Part shown: piece by piece, positions 8,002-17,098 of the stretch
How positions within the stretch are numbered: the first letter of the stretch is position 1
Layout of the letters: the number at the start of each line of letters is the position of its first letter
Source: Caldifarciminota bacterium
Lineage (GTDB): Bacteria > Hydrothermota > UBA3073 > JACQXS01 > JAGMCI01
Direction of reading: 5' to 3'
Length of the DNA stretch: 62,750 nt
Assembly: GCA_023129325.1 (NCBI GenBank)
Contig: JAGMCI010000006.1
Span: 1 to 62,750 of the forward strand
The notes under the pieces: model-generated
The model's input: only the letters and a program-made list of their open reading frames with translations
What the model was told of the DNA's origin: nothing
Databases searched by the model: none
Position numbers and translations under genes: made by a program

Positions 8002-9414
8002 ATGAACGTTGACTTAATTTACCCTGGTAACTTGATGTTTGGTCCAGTACCCTTTGGGATAATTTCACTTGCCTCAATTTTAGAGCAACCCAGTTACAGC
8101 GTTCGCGTATTAGACTTTGATGGTCAAATGCTCAATCTTCGTTCATTTTCCAAAAAATTTGGTAAAAGAAAACCGGACATAGTAGGCATTACTACCTTTA
8201 CCACTCCTATGTTAAAACGTGTAGTTAAAGTGGCAAATTACACCAGAAGACTGTTCCCAGAATGTTTGATTGTGTGCGGCGGTGTTCATGCAACTATTTT
8301 CCCTGAGCAGATTCTTCGAGAATTGCCTGTAGATATAGTAGTCTTTGGAGAGGGAGATTTAACCCTGCCGGAACTTGTAAAAACCGTAGAATCTGGAGAA
8401 GATTTATCTCGTGTAAAAGGTATTTATTACAAGGAAGGCGATTCTATTATCAAGACACCGGAACGATCAATAATTAAAATTAAAGATCTTGAGACTTCGC
8501 CAATGCCTGCTTGGCATTTAATTGATCCTTATAGACATAATTATATATATCTAATAGAATCCAGAGGATGTCCGTTCAGGTGTTCATTTTGTTATGCGTA
8601 TATACATAAAAGGTATAGAACAAAGAGTGTGAATAGAGTAGTTGAGGATGTGAAGTGCCTATATAATAAACATAAAATACGGGCATTTAAATTTTGGGAT
8701 GATTTACCATTTGGGGGAAGCAAATCGAAGATGACCGAGTTTTGTGAAAGATTATTGGAGGAAAGATTGGATATAAGATGGTCGTGCTTTATCCGCCCAG
8801 AAATGGTAACTCATGAGGTATTAAGAGCTTTAGAAAGAGCGGGGTGCTTCTATGTAGCTATGGGCGTGGAAAGTGGCTCACCGCGAATGTTAAAATTGCT
8901 GAATAAGGACACCACTGTAGAAAAATACCTTGAGGCATTTAATAAATTATCCCAATATAATCTTATTACTGCGGTCGCTTTTATGTTGGGATTGCCAGAT
9001 GAAGAAATAGAGGATATCCAGATGACAATAAAATTAGCCAAAAAGATAGGAGTTACAGTATATTATCCCCAAAATTTCAAACCCTATCCTGGCACTAAAT
9101 TATATGACTATTGCTTACAGAAGGGATTTAAGGAGCCGAAAACTATTTTAGAATGGGCAGAATACAGTGATTTTTCTAAGTATAATGTGAATGTTTCTAA
9201 TGTTGATTTAGATACATTAATAAAGGCGAGGAAACAGATTATAAGTTTTGGAAACCCGGCTAAGTATTACAGTATTCTTTCCAGGGTAGCATTATTTCAG
9301 GTCAAAAGATTCTCTGTTTTAGAAGCAAAGAAATTTTTCAAACTTTCTCTCAATAAACTTTGGTGTTCGCTCTCAAGGATAAAAGAGTCAAGAGACTCAT
9401 GGGGTGTGAAGTGA
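8002..9414 (+). CDS. Cobalamin-binding radical SAM protein (copy 2)
   Basis: 470 aa. The N-terminal B12-binding-like domain has the GGVHAT loop; the cluster motif is C190, C194 and C197 (RGCPFRCSFC), followed by MGVESGS. A strong AAGGGGA ribosome site precedes the ATG. The next gene is a methyltransferase with a zinc-ribbon start, a pairing of radical SAM and class I methyltransferase genes that also occurs after copy 3. The substrate is unknown; a methyl-branched or rearranged sugar or lipid in the glycan pathway is plausible. Confidence 0.9.
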   Translation: MNVDLIYPGNLMFGPVPFGIISLASILEQPSYSVRVLDFDGQMLNLRSFSKKFGKRKPDIVGITTFTTPMLKRVVKVANYTRRLFPECLIVCGGVHATIFPEQILRELPVDIVVFGEGDLTLPELVKTVESGEDLSRVKGIYYKEGDSIIKTPERSIIKIKDLETSPMPAWHLIDPYRHNYIYLIESRGCPFRCSFCYAYIHKRYRTKSVNRVVEDVKCLYNKHKIRAFKFWDDLPFGGSKSKMTEFCERLLEERLDIRWSCFIRPEMVTHEVLRALERAGCFYVAMGVESGSPRMLKLLNKDTTVEKYLEAFNKLSQYNLITAVAFMLGLPDEEIEDIQMTIKLAKKIGVTVYYPQNFKPYPGTKLYDYCLQKGFKEPKTILEWAEYSDFSKYNVNVSNVDLDTLIKARKQIISFGNPAKYYSILSRVALFQVKRFSVLEAKKFFKLSLNKLWCSLSRIKESRDSWGVK

Positions 9415-9478
9415 AACGAGAGAGTTTTACTTTTCTTATAACTTGCTAAGACATGTTTAGTAAATCAAATTGATTATA

Positions 9479-10408
9479 ATGTCGCTGAAGAATATCTCAA
9501 AGCAAAACATAGAACAAGTAAAGTGTGACCTTTGTGGGAGAGACAATACCAAAACTTTATTCGTGGTAAGCGATAAATTACTTGGTATCCACTTTCCTGT
9601 AGTAAAGTGTCTCAACTGCGGATTGATGTACTTAAATCCACGTCCTACTGAAAAGAGTATCACTCAATACTATTGGGAGACATATTTCCCATTTAAGAGA
9701 TACTCAAGGTCTATAATTGATAGTATTAGGAAATATCGGGTTAAAAAATATGCTAAATTCGTAGCAAGAATATGTGATAATAACAAAAGGATTCTTGAAA
9801 TCGGCTGTGGAAATGGAAAATTCCTAATTGCTCTCAGGAAGAGCAGCAAAAGCGCTCTATTTGGTGTGGAGCCTTCCCAAACTGCTGTAAGCCAAATAAA
9901 AGAGGAGTCTGGGATAAATGTATTCCCTGGAGTGGTTAAAGAGGCTCATTTCCCAGATAATTATTTCGACATGGTGATAATGTTTCAAGTAATTGAACAT
10001 TTACCAAATCCAAGAAGTACCCTTGAAGAAGTACACAGGATTCTTAAAAGATATGGATATGTGATTTGTAGTACCCCAAATGTCGATAGCACCGAATTCA
10101 ATTTTTTCGGCAAGTATTGGTATGGTCTGGACATACCACGGCATCTTTATTTCTATTCTGAGAAGACATTGAACAGACTCTTGTATCAAAGTGGATTTGT
10201 AATTAAGAAGGTTTATCCAGAACCTAATCCTATCAGCTTATATGAAAGTGTAAGAATATTTCTTAAAGAACAAAACCTGCAATTATTTTATAGACTTGTG
10301 TCATTACTCAAAATCCCGTTGCTGACAATGATTATGGTTATAAACTGTTGGATATTATTATTAGGAAAGAGTACAAGAATGTGTATTGTTGCGAGGAAAA
10401 GAGGATGA
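9479..10408 (+). CDS. Class I SAM methyltransferase with N-terminal zinc ribbon
   Basis: 309 aa from ATG 9479 (an in-frame TTG lies at 9470). Residues C16/C19 and C44/C47 form a treble-clef or zinc-ribbon knuckle, as in methyltransferases of sugar and secondary-metabolite pathways. Motif I (ILEIGCGNGKFL) follows at about residue 103, and later VIMFQVIEHLPNP. The C-terminal region is hydrophobic. It lies between radical SAM copy 2 and a GT4 gene, with which it shares an ATGA overlap. It probably methylates a sugar or small substrate of the pathway. Confidence 0.85.
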   Translation: MSLKNISKQNIEQVKCDLCGRDNTKTLFVVSDKLLGIHFPVVKCLNCGLMYLNPRPTEKSITQYYWETYFPFKRYSRSIIDSIRKYRVKKYAKFVARICDNNKRILEIGCGNGKFLIALRKSSKSALFGVEPSQTAVSQIKEESGINVFPGVVKEAHFPDNYFDMVIMFQVIEHLPNPRSTLEEVHRILKRYGYVICSTPNVDSTEFNFFGKYWYGLDIPRHLYFYSEKTLNRLLYQSGFVIKKVYPEPNPISLYESVRIFLKEQNLQLFYRLVSLLKIPLLTMIMVINCWILLLGKSTRMCIVARKRG

Positions 10409-11505
10409 GAGTTTTATTTCTTACCCTTTTCACAGAAATTGGAGCCAGCAGCAGATACAGGGTGTATCAACTTATGCCCCATTTAGAGAAGAAAGGCATA
10501 AGTTGTACTACCAGTCCCCTTTTATCAGAGAAATTTTATAAGGTAAGTTTTGGGTTTGTTAAATATCCCAAGCCCTTTTACTCTCTATATATAGCAAGTT
10601 ATTTCCTATTCTCCTTCTTTAAGCGAGTAACTGATGTTATTCGTGCGAAAAACTACGATATTGTCTTTATACAAAAGGATATTTTGCCACTATGTCTTTT
10701 AGGAGTTTTGAAATTATTGAATAAAAACATTATCTTTGAGTTTGACGATGCTATATTTATGCCTCACCCTTCACATAAAGGGAGTTTGGGAAAGATATTG
10801 GAAGTAAGACGCAAGCATTTTTCCAGAATAATATGCATGAGCAAACATATTATTGTATCAAATAACTACAATAAAGCCCCTGCGCTTCAATACAACCCAA
10901 ATGTTTCTGTTATCAGAGGTCCAATAGATACTGATAGGTTCTTTGTAAAAAAGGAAAATGAAAAAGATAAGATTGTAATCGGTTGGATTGGGCATCCCAC
11001 TGCAACACCATTTATTCAAGAGATGCAAGGCATCTTTGACAAAATTGGAAAAAAATTTCCTAATGTAATCCTCAGTCTTGTGGGTTCAAAAAAAATTGCC
11101 TTTAGTAATATTAAGGTTATGTGTAAAAACTGGACACTGGATACGGAAGTAGAAGACTTACAGAGCTTTGATATAGGCATTGGGCCTCTCCCTGATGTTG
11201 AATGGCATAAGGGTAAAGGTGGAGTTAAACTCCTTCAATATATGAGTTGTGGGATACCGGTGGTTGCCTCGCCAGTGGGTATAAATTCGGAAATAGTTGT
11301 GGATGGGGTTACAGGTTTTTTAGCAACCACTGAAGAAGAGTGGTATGAGAAATTATCAATTCTTATAAAAGATAAAAAATTGAGAGAAAAGATGGGAATG
11401 GAAGGAAGGAAGAGAGTAGAGGAAAGATATTCATTAAAAAAGGCTGTCCCAAAATTGATAAATATATTTCAAGGGGTTATAAGCAATGCAAGAGTCAAAA
11501 ATTAA
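10405..11505 (+). CDS. GT4-family glycosyltransferase
   Basis: 366 aa from ATG 10405, with a GAGG ribosome site and ATGA overlap with the methyltransferase; a longer frame reaching 10348 is unlikely. The C-terminal half has the GT-B donor-site features (GWIGHPTATPF, then LLQYMSCGIPVVASPVG). The N-terminal SSRYRVYQL segment is common in GT4 enzymes of exopolysaccharide loci. Cytoplasmic, uses an NDP-sugar. Its last residues run into the A-rich repeat starting near 11495. Confidence 0.85.
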   Translation: MRVLFLTLFTEIGASSRYRVYQLMPHLEKKGISCTTSPLLSEKFYKVSFGFVKYPKPFYSLYIASYFLFSFFKRVTDVIRAKNYDIVFIQKDILPLCLLGVLKLLNKNIIFEFDDAIFMPHPSHKGSLGKILEVRRKHFSRIICMSKHIIVSNNYNKAPALQYNPNVSVIRGPIDTDRFFVKKENEKDKIVIGWIGHPTATPFIQEMQGIFDKIGKKFPNVILSLVGSKKIAFSNIKVMCKNWTLDTEVEDLQSFDIGIGPLPDVEWHKGKGGVKLLQYMSCGIPVVASPVGINSEIVVDGVTGFLATTEEEWYEKLSILIKDKKLREKMGMEGRKRVEERYSLKKAVPKLINIFQGVISNARVKN

Positions 11506-11670
11506 AAATCAAAATAACAAATCAAAATTCAAAAAGTTTAACACGAATTACGCAAATATCTCAAATTACACGAATAAAGCCTTGAACTACTTTCTTATTC
11601 GTGACCATTCGTTTATTTCGTGGTACTCGTGTTTAAGTTTTGCATTTTGATATTTGACTTTTGAATTTTA
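11495..11670. repeat. Long imperfect inverted repeat, AACACGAA family copy A
   Basis: Fills the gap between the GT4 and aminotransferase genes. The left part (AACACGAATTACGCAAATAT, then TCAAATTACACGAATAA) and right part (TTATTCGTGACCATTCG, then TTCGTGGTA and CGTGTTTAA) pair imperfectly, with A/T-rich wings (AATCAAAATTC, TTTTGCATTTTGATATTTGA). The reverse complement of 59447-59600 aligns along almost its whole length. No gene in it. Confidence 0.85.
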
Positions 11671-11683
11671 AATAGGGGGAAAT

Positions 11684-12796
11684 ATGATACCTGTATTTAG
11701 ACCATCGATGGGGGATGAGGAAATTAGAGAAGTTGGTAAAGTTATAAAATCTGGCTGGATAGGGTTGGGTCCGAAAACTAAAGAATTTGAGGAGAAGTTC
11801 GCAGAATATGTGGGGTCCAAATATGCAGTAGGAACAAACTCTGCTACTGCCGCACTTCATCTTGCACTCAAAGTTGCAGATGTTGAAGGCAACGAAGTCA
11901 TTACAACGCCTATGACTTTCATCTCTACAAATCACGCAATTCTTTACAATAATGCAATACCTGTTTTTGCTGATATTGAAGAGGATACATTAAATATTAG
12001 GGTTGATGAGATTGAAAAATTAATAACTCCCGGAACCAAAGCGATACTTGTAGTTCACTACGGGGGACACCCCTGCGATATGGAGCCGATTTTAGAAATT
12101 GTCAAAGATAAGAATATAAAGATAATTGAAGATGCCGCCCATGCCTGTGGGGCAGAGTATAAAGGTAGAAAAATAGGCTCTATAGGTGATGTTACTTTCA
12201 GTTTCCATGCCGTGAAAAATCTTGCCACTGGCGATGGTGGGATGATTACATTTCATGATAAAGATATTGACGCTCGTTTAAGAAAATTAAGATGGCTTGG
12301 TATAAATAAAAGCACTTATGACCGTTCAATTGTTGATAATAAATATTCATGGTATTATAACATAGAAGAGTTAGGTTATAAATATCATATGAATGATATA
12401 GCCGCTGCAATTGGGCTTGTCCAGTTAAAAAAACTTGATAGAATGAATGCAAAGCGTAGAGAAATTGTAAAAGCATACGATGAGGCGTTCAAAGACCTTG
12501 ACTGGATAAAATTGCCCGTTGAAAACGATTATGCAAAGAGTTCCTGGCATATTTATGCAATAAAGGTTGAAAATGGAAAACGAGACGAGTTAATAAATTA
12601 TTTGGCTAAAAATGGTATGTCTGCAAGTGTCCACTATATTCCAAACCATCTTTATAGTATGTATAAACCATATTATCGAAAGTTGCCTGTGGCTGAGACT
12701 GTTTGGAAGAAACTTGCTACTTTCCCATCATATCCTGATATGGAAGAAGCAGAGATTGAGAAAGTTATTCAGGTTGTAAGAGAATTTAATGCGTGA
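11684..12796 (+). CDS. DegT/DnrJ/EryC1-family PLP sugar aminotransferase
   Basis: 370 aa, normal length for the family. The fold-type I signature is complete: TNSATAALHLALKV near residue 50, EDAAHACGAEYKG near 152, and the PLP lysine K178 in SFHAVKNL, followed by TGDGGMI. It converts a keto-sugar nucleotide to the 4- or 3-amino sugar with glutamate or a similar donor. A strong AGGGGGA ribosome site is present. Two GNAT/FemAB genes downstream could acylate the new amine. The exact sugar is unknown. Confidence 0.9.
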   Translation: MIPVFRPSMGDEEIREVGKVIKSGWIGLGPKTKEFEEKFAEYVGSKYAVGTNSATAALHLALKVADVEGNEVITTPMTFISTNHAILYNNAIPVFADIEEDTLNIRVDEIEKLITPGTKAILVVHYGGHPCDMEPILEIVKDKNIKIIEDAAHACGAEYKGRKIGSIGDVTFSFHAVKNLATGDGGMITFHDKDIDARLRKLRWLGINKSTYDRSIVDNKYSWYYNIEELGYKYHMNDIAAAIGLVQLKKLDRMNAKRREIVKAYDEAFKDLDWIKLPVENDYAKSSWHIYAIKVENGKRDELINYLAKNGMSASVHYIPNHLYSMYKPYYRKLPVAETVWKKLATFPSYPDMEEAEIEKVIQVVREFNA

Positions 12797-12841
12797 GGAT
12801 TTAGAGATAAGTTCTATGAAGAAAAACGAGAGACACAAATT

Positions 12842-14266
12842 ATGAAAGTACTATTGATTAATCCACCATCTTCAGTGGAAGAGAGATATGGGAAAAGTTT
12901 GGGTAGATTGGGTCCAACTACACCACCACTTGGTTTAGCTTATATAGCTGCAGTTTTGGAAAAAAGAGGTGATGATGTAGAAATACTTGATGCTCCAGCT
13001 CTCAATTTCACCTGTGATGACATTATGGCTCATTTTTCCAAGAAGTCTTACGATATTGTTGGAATATCAATATTAACCCCAACTTATGCTCAAAGTGTTC
13101 AAGTTATTCGTAATATAAGGAGGGCTAATTCCAATGTAAAGATAATAGTGGGAGGAGCACATCCTACCATTATGCCAAGAGAAGTTTTAGAAGAGAATCC
13201 AGAGATTGACTTTGTGGTTATTTCAGAAGGAGAGTTTACTATAGTAGAGCTTTTAAATACACTTGAGAAAAAAGAATCTCCATCTCAGGTAAAAGGTATT
13301 GCGAGCCAAATTGATGGCAAAGTAAGAATTACTGAGCCACGTCCTTTTATAAAAGATTTAGATGTAATACCAATACCTGCATTTGAACTTTTGCCAATGG
13401 AAAGATATACTCCTACTGCCAGTTGTTATAGAAATTTGCCAGGTTATTTCCTGATAACCTCAAGAGGATGTCCATTTGGATGTACATTTTGTTTTCATAC
13501 ATTTGGCAGAACTTATCGTTTCTACTCTGTAAATAGAATAATTGAAGAAATGGAACTTTTGATAATAAAATATGGAGCCAAAGAAATTATGTTTTCAGAT
13601 GACACATTTACAATTAATAAAGCCCGTGTTGAAGAATTGTGTAAAGGACTAATTCGCCAGGGTATTTATAAGAAAATAAAGTGGAGTTGTGCCGCAAGAG
13701 TAGATTGTGTTGATAAAACACTTCTACATCTTATGAAGGAATCCGGATGCTGGCAGATTCATTACGGAGTGGAGAGCGGTTCACAAAGATTACTTGATAT
13801 AATACAGAAAGGTTTTACTATAGAACAAGTAATAAATGCTTTCAAATGGACAAAGCAAGAAAGAATTAATGTAAGGGCGTTTTTTATGTTAGGACTCCCG
13901 AGCGAGACAAAAGAGGAAAGTCTCAAAACTATTGAATTTGCCAAAAAGTTAGACCCTGATTGGGCACAATTTACGGTTACAGTCCCATATCCTGGGACTA
14001 AATTGCATTCTCAAGCCAAAGAAAATGGGACTCTAAAATCTACCAAATGGGAGGAGTATCAAACCTGGGGAGGCTGGGCAGATACCAAGCTGGTCTATGT
14101 GCCTGAAGGACGGAATGAAGAAGAGTTGAAAGCCTTGCAAAGACTAGCACTTAGAAGTTTTTATCTTAGACCAAGAATTTTATTAAGACACTTAAAATCG
14201 TTAAATTCAGGTGCGTTATTAAAGAAATATATAAATGGAGCCCGGTGTCTTTTGTTTAGAGACTAA
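12842..14266 (+). CDS. Cobalamin-binding radical SAM protein (copy 3)
   Basis: 474 aa. The B12-binding-like domain has GGAHPT; cluster motif C210, C214 and C217 (RGCPFGCTFC), then YGVESGS. The N-terminal LLINPPSS is typical of the family. Its stop overlaps the start of the next methyltransferase as TAATG, so the two are probably translationally coupled and act in one step or sequence. The substrate is unknown. Confidence 0.9.
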   Translation: MKVLLINPPSSVEERYGKSLGRLGPTTPPLGLAYIAAVLEKRGDDVEILDAPALNFTCDDIMAHFSKKSYDIVGISILTPTYAQSVQVIRNIRRANSNVKIIVGGAHPTIMPREVLEENPEIDFVVISEGEFTIVELLNTLEKKESPSQVKGIASQIDGKVRITEPRPFIKDLDVIPIPAFELLPMERYTPTASCYRNLPGYFLITSRGCPFGCTFCFHTFGRTYRFYSVNRIIEEMELLIIKYGAKEIMFSDDTFTINKARVEELCKGLIRQGIYKKIKWSCAARVDCVDKTLLHLMKESGCWQIHYGVESGSQRLLDIIQKGFTIEQVINAFKWTKQERINVRAFFMLGLPSETKEESLKTIEFAKKLDPDWAQFTVTVPYPGTKLHSQAKENGTLKSTKWEEYQTWGGWADTKLVYVPEGRNEEELKALQRLALRSFYLRPRILLRHLKSLNSGALLKKYINGARCLLFRD

Positions 14267-15105
14267 TGAGCCAAATATCTACAAAAGAGTATAAAAAACA
14301 ACTTGATGAATTCTTTAGAAAGAAAACATTCGCTATAAAGGAGTATAGCAATGAAGCTGTCATCAGATTAAAGCCAAATCCTGAACTCCATCGGTATGTT
14401 GATAGAAGAATAACAGAGACTATAAATCATTATTTGCAAAGGAATGGCAAGCCAGATAATAGGGTTCTGGATATAGGCTCTGGTTATGGATTTAAACTCA
14501 GACATTTAGCTGAGATAAACCCCTTACTTTGGTTTTTTGGATTTGATTTAAGCGAAGTCCCGGTGCAAGAGGCTATTCGTAATAAGTTTCCCGGGCTCTT
14601 TTTGATAGCATTGGCAGAGAGCATGCCTTTTAAGGACTCGGTTTTCCAAATTTTATTTGCTTCAGAAGTAATAGAACATATTTACAATCAGGAGAGGTTA
14701 ATTATGGAGATGAAACGAGTAACTATGAAGGATGGGATAGCCATTATTTCAACTCCTAATGGTTCAGCAATACCAAGTTTTAATCTTTTAACAAGAGTGT
14801 ATAATATATTGAGACCTTTGGTAAAAAATGTTAAGATAGATAATTTCGTAGAGGAACGTTCTTATCTTCCAAATATTCATCTTCATCTCAATAAATTAAA
14901 ACAGATGTTCAGAAAGTATTCTTTCAAAGTTGAGCATATACATTTTATTGGGAAGTTCTATTTTTTATATGCACCTCTTGGATTTCTACTTCCAAAGAAT
15001 TTGGTTAAGGCAACAGATAGACTGGTAATATCGCTATCTCAAATAATTGAGGGTATACCTTTTGTAAATAGACTTTTTTGTAATCAAATGGTATTCATTG
15101 CCTGA
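14266..15105 (+). CDS. Class I SAM-dependent methyltransferase
   Basis: 279 aa. Motif I is VLDIGSGYGFKL (about residues 67-78), followed by FFGFDLSE and, at motif IV, LFASEVIEHI. A C-terminal hydrophobic stretch (FYFLYAPLGFLLP) suggests membrane contact, as in methyltransferases acting on lipid-linked intermediates. The start is fixed by TAATG overlap with radical SAM copy 3. Likely sugar or lipid methylation; substrate unknown. Confidence 0.85.
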   Translation: MSQISTKEYKKQLDEFFRKKTFAIKEYSNEAVIRLKPNPELHRYVDRRITETINHYLQRNGKPDNRVLDIGSGYGFKLRHLAEINPLLWFFGFDLSEVPVQEAIRNKFPGLFLIALAESMPFKDSVFQILFASEVIEHIYNQERLIMEMKRVTMKDGIAIISTPNGSAIPSFNLLTRVYNILRPLVKNVKIDNFVEERSYLPNIHLHLNKLKQMFRKYSFKVEHIHFIGKFYFLYAPLGFLLPKNLVKATDRLVISLSQIIEGIPFVNRLFCNQMVFIA

Positions 15106-15130
15106 AAGAATAAGGTAAAGTTATAATAAA

Positions 15131-15796
15131 ATGCAGGGCAGAATTGATAAGCGTAGGTATTTTGGCAAGACTCAATTTATAGATTTATTATTAGCTACAC
15201 TTACATTTCTCAGGCTTGAAGGCTTTAAAAAATTCTCAGTGAGGTTGGCAAGAGATTTAACAAGAGTAATATTTGCAAATGAGAAGGTAATATTTTTTAA
15301 GAAGTTATGTTCGGATTCCTCACATAGTGTGTTACCAAAAATTAACTTCAGTGTGAGAGAAGGAGGGACAGAGGATTGCCATGTATTATCTCGAATTACC
15401 TGTTCTGGCGAGGCAGAGATAAAAAGGAGGTTGTTGGATAAAAAGAGGTGTTTCATGGCTCAATCTGGTAATGAGATAATTCATTACTTTTGGGTGACTT
15501 CGGGAAACGAATATATCAGGGAGATAAACACAGAAATCAATATTGAGGATAAGGAAATTTATATTTTTAATGTAGTTACTTTACCCAGATACAGAGGGAA
15601 GAGAATCTATCCATTTATGTTAAATTATATTTGTAATTATTTCTCGAAACAGGGCTATAAAATTGCGAAGACAGCTGTTGCGGCGAATAACATACCATCT
15701 ATTAAGGCTGCCGAAAAGACGGGTTTCAGGAGATTTGAGGAGATACAGTATAGAAAGCTATTATGGATTAAGAGATATAAGCGAATAATGTGTTAA
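15131..15796 (+). CDS. GNAT-family N-acetyltransferase
   Basis: 221 aa. The C-terminal part has the acetyl-CoA loop region (LPRYRGKRIYPFM) and the AANNIPSIKAAEKTGF helix usual in GNAT enzymes. The N-terminal 75 residues are basic and not recognised. The context, after the aminotransferase and methyltransferase and before a FemAB-like protein, suggests N-acylation of an amino sugar. The stop overlaps the next start (TAATG). Confidence 0.8.
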   Translation: MQGRIDKRRYFGKTQFIDLLLATLTFLRLEGFKKFSVRLARDLTRVIFANEKVIFFKKLCSDSSHSVLPKINFSVREGGTEDCHVLSRITCSGEAEIKRRLLDKKRCFMAQSGNEIIHYFWVTSGNEYIREINTEINIEDKEIYIFNVVTLPRYRGKRIYPFMLNYICNYFSKQGYKIAKTAVAANNIPSIKAAEKTGFRRFEEIQYRKLLWIKRYKRIMC

Positions 15797-16845
15797 TGAG
15801 GATTGAAGAGTTAGAGGAAATTAACCACGAAGAGTGGGATAGATTTGTTAAAACTCATAAGGAAGGAAGATTCTGTCACTTGATTGGATATAGAGATGTT
15901 ATCAAAAACACTTATGGATATAAGGATTCCTATTGGATAGCTAAAAATAGGGATAAAATTATTGGCATATTTCCCTCTTTTATAAAGAAAACTTTATTTG
16001 GAAACAGGATTATCTCGCAGCCATTTACAGAATATGGAGGACCTCTTTTTAAAGTTTGTTCGGTTGAAAAATTACTACTTTTGAAAGAAAAAATTAAAGA
16101 AGTTCTAAAAGAGTATAAATTACCATTTTTAGAGATACATGGAGGTTTTGGAATTCCCAGACCTCTAATGTCTCAGGTTTTTGTAGAAAAGGCCCTCCAC
16201 AAATGCGCCGTGCTTAAGTTAACTACCTCTAAAGATATATGGAAGAATGTTGATTATAGTGTTCGGAAAGCTATCCAAAAAGCAGAAAGAAGTGAATTGA
16301 AATGCTATAAAAAGGTAGACGAGGAGACCATTTTGCATAAATTTTATCCATTATATCTACTTAGTATGAAAAGATTTGGAACACCACCACATCCGGAAGA
16401 GTTCTATTTAAATTTTTACAAATACTTAGGCAAGAATATGAAACTGTTCCTTATAGATTTTAAAGGCAAGACAATTTCTGCCCTCCTTGGATTCACAACT
16501 GGCAAGCGGATTCATATAATAAGTATTGCATCTAATAATAAATACTGGGATATGAGACCCAATGACTTAGCTCATTGGGAATTTGTTAAGTGGGGATGTA
16601 AGAATGGATATAAAGTATTTGATTTTGGTCCTGTAAGATACGAAGGGCAAATGCGGTATAAGAAAAAATGGGGATGTGGACTTTATGATTATCCATTTTA
16701 TTATATTTGCAGGAAACATCTCTCGATGCCGATAAAAGGTGGAGCATCTTGCTCCATGAAATTAGCAATTCTTTGGAAGAAAATGATACCACTGAAATTA
16801 GGTGCCTTAATAGGACAATATATCAGGAGAGAAATTGGAAGATAA
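15796..16845 (+). CDS. FemAB-like GNAT acyltransferase
   Basis: 349 aa from ATG 15796 (TAATG overlap); an in-frame GTG lies 6 bases upstream. The two-GNAT FemAB layout is visible: HLIGYRDVIKNTYGY near the N terminus and DFGPVRYEGQMRYKKKWG near residue 280, the signature of FemAB-related proteins of exopolysaccharide/exosortase loci. Relatives add amino acids or acyl groups to an amine. It probably acts on the amino-sugar glycan. A paralogue sits in the second glycan cluster (45703-46710). Confidence 0.85.
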   Translation: MRIEELEEINHEEWDRFVKTHKEGRFCHLIGYRDVIKNTYGYKDSYWIAKNRDKIIGIFPSFIKKTLFGNRIISQPFTEYGGPLFKVCSVEKLLLLKEKIKEVLKEYKLPFLEIHGGFGIPRPLMSQVFVEKALHKCAVLKLTTSKDIWKNVDYSVRKAIQKAERSELKCYKKVDEETILHKFYPLYLLSMKRFGTPPHPEEFYLNFYKYLGKNMKLFLIDFKGKTISALLGFTTGKRIHIISIASNNKYWDMRPNDLAHWEFVKWGCKNGYKVFDFGPVRYEGQMRYKKKWGCGLYDYPFYYICRKHLSMPIKGGASCSMKLAILWKKMIPLKLGALIGQYIRREIGR

Positions 16846-17095
16846 AAAACATTACAGTCTCACGAAGGAGTTTTTTGACATAGTAGCAAAAGATAAAAAT
16901 GGATACTCTGATAAAAAGAACTCTATTCCTTACAGAGTTCAAAAAAGAGTAAGAAGAATATTTATGAGCCTGATAGAGTCGAACTCTCCAAGTATACTGG
17001 ATACGGGATGTGAGATGGGAGACTTTACATTAGAGATAGTGCAGAAATTCAATACAAGAGTGGTCATCGGATTGGATTTCTCAAAAAGGAGGTAG
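16835..17095 (+). pseudogene. Truncated class I methyltransferase
   Basis: 86 aa from TTG 16835, which overlaps the FemAB-like gene and follows a CAGGAGA ribosome site. It contains an N-terminal helix and motif I (ILDTGCEMGDF), then stops just after GLDFSKRR, so motifs II-VI are missing; full enzymes are about 200 aa or more. The last codons, AGG AGG TAG, are also the ribosome site of the next radical SAM gene. This looks like a deletion that fused a methyltransferase 5' part to the radical SAM start. It cannot form a complete SAM fold. Confidence 0.85.
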
Positions 17096-17098
17096 AGA

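Noticed and set aside
10348-10404. N-terminal extension of the GT4 gene at 10405
   Set aside because: The extension lies wholly inside the preceding methyltransferase and lacks a ribosome site; ATG 10405 has both a site and the usual GT4 start.
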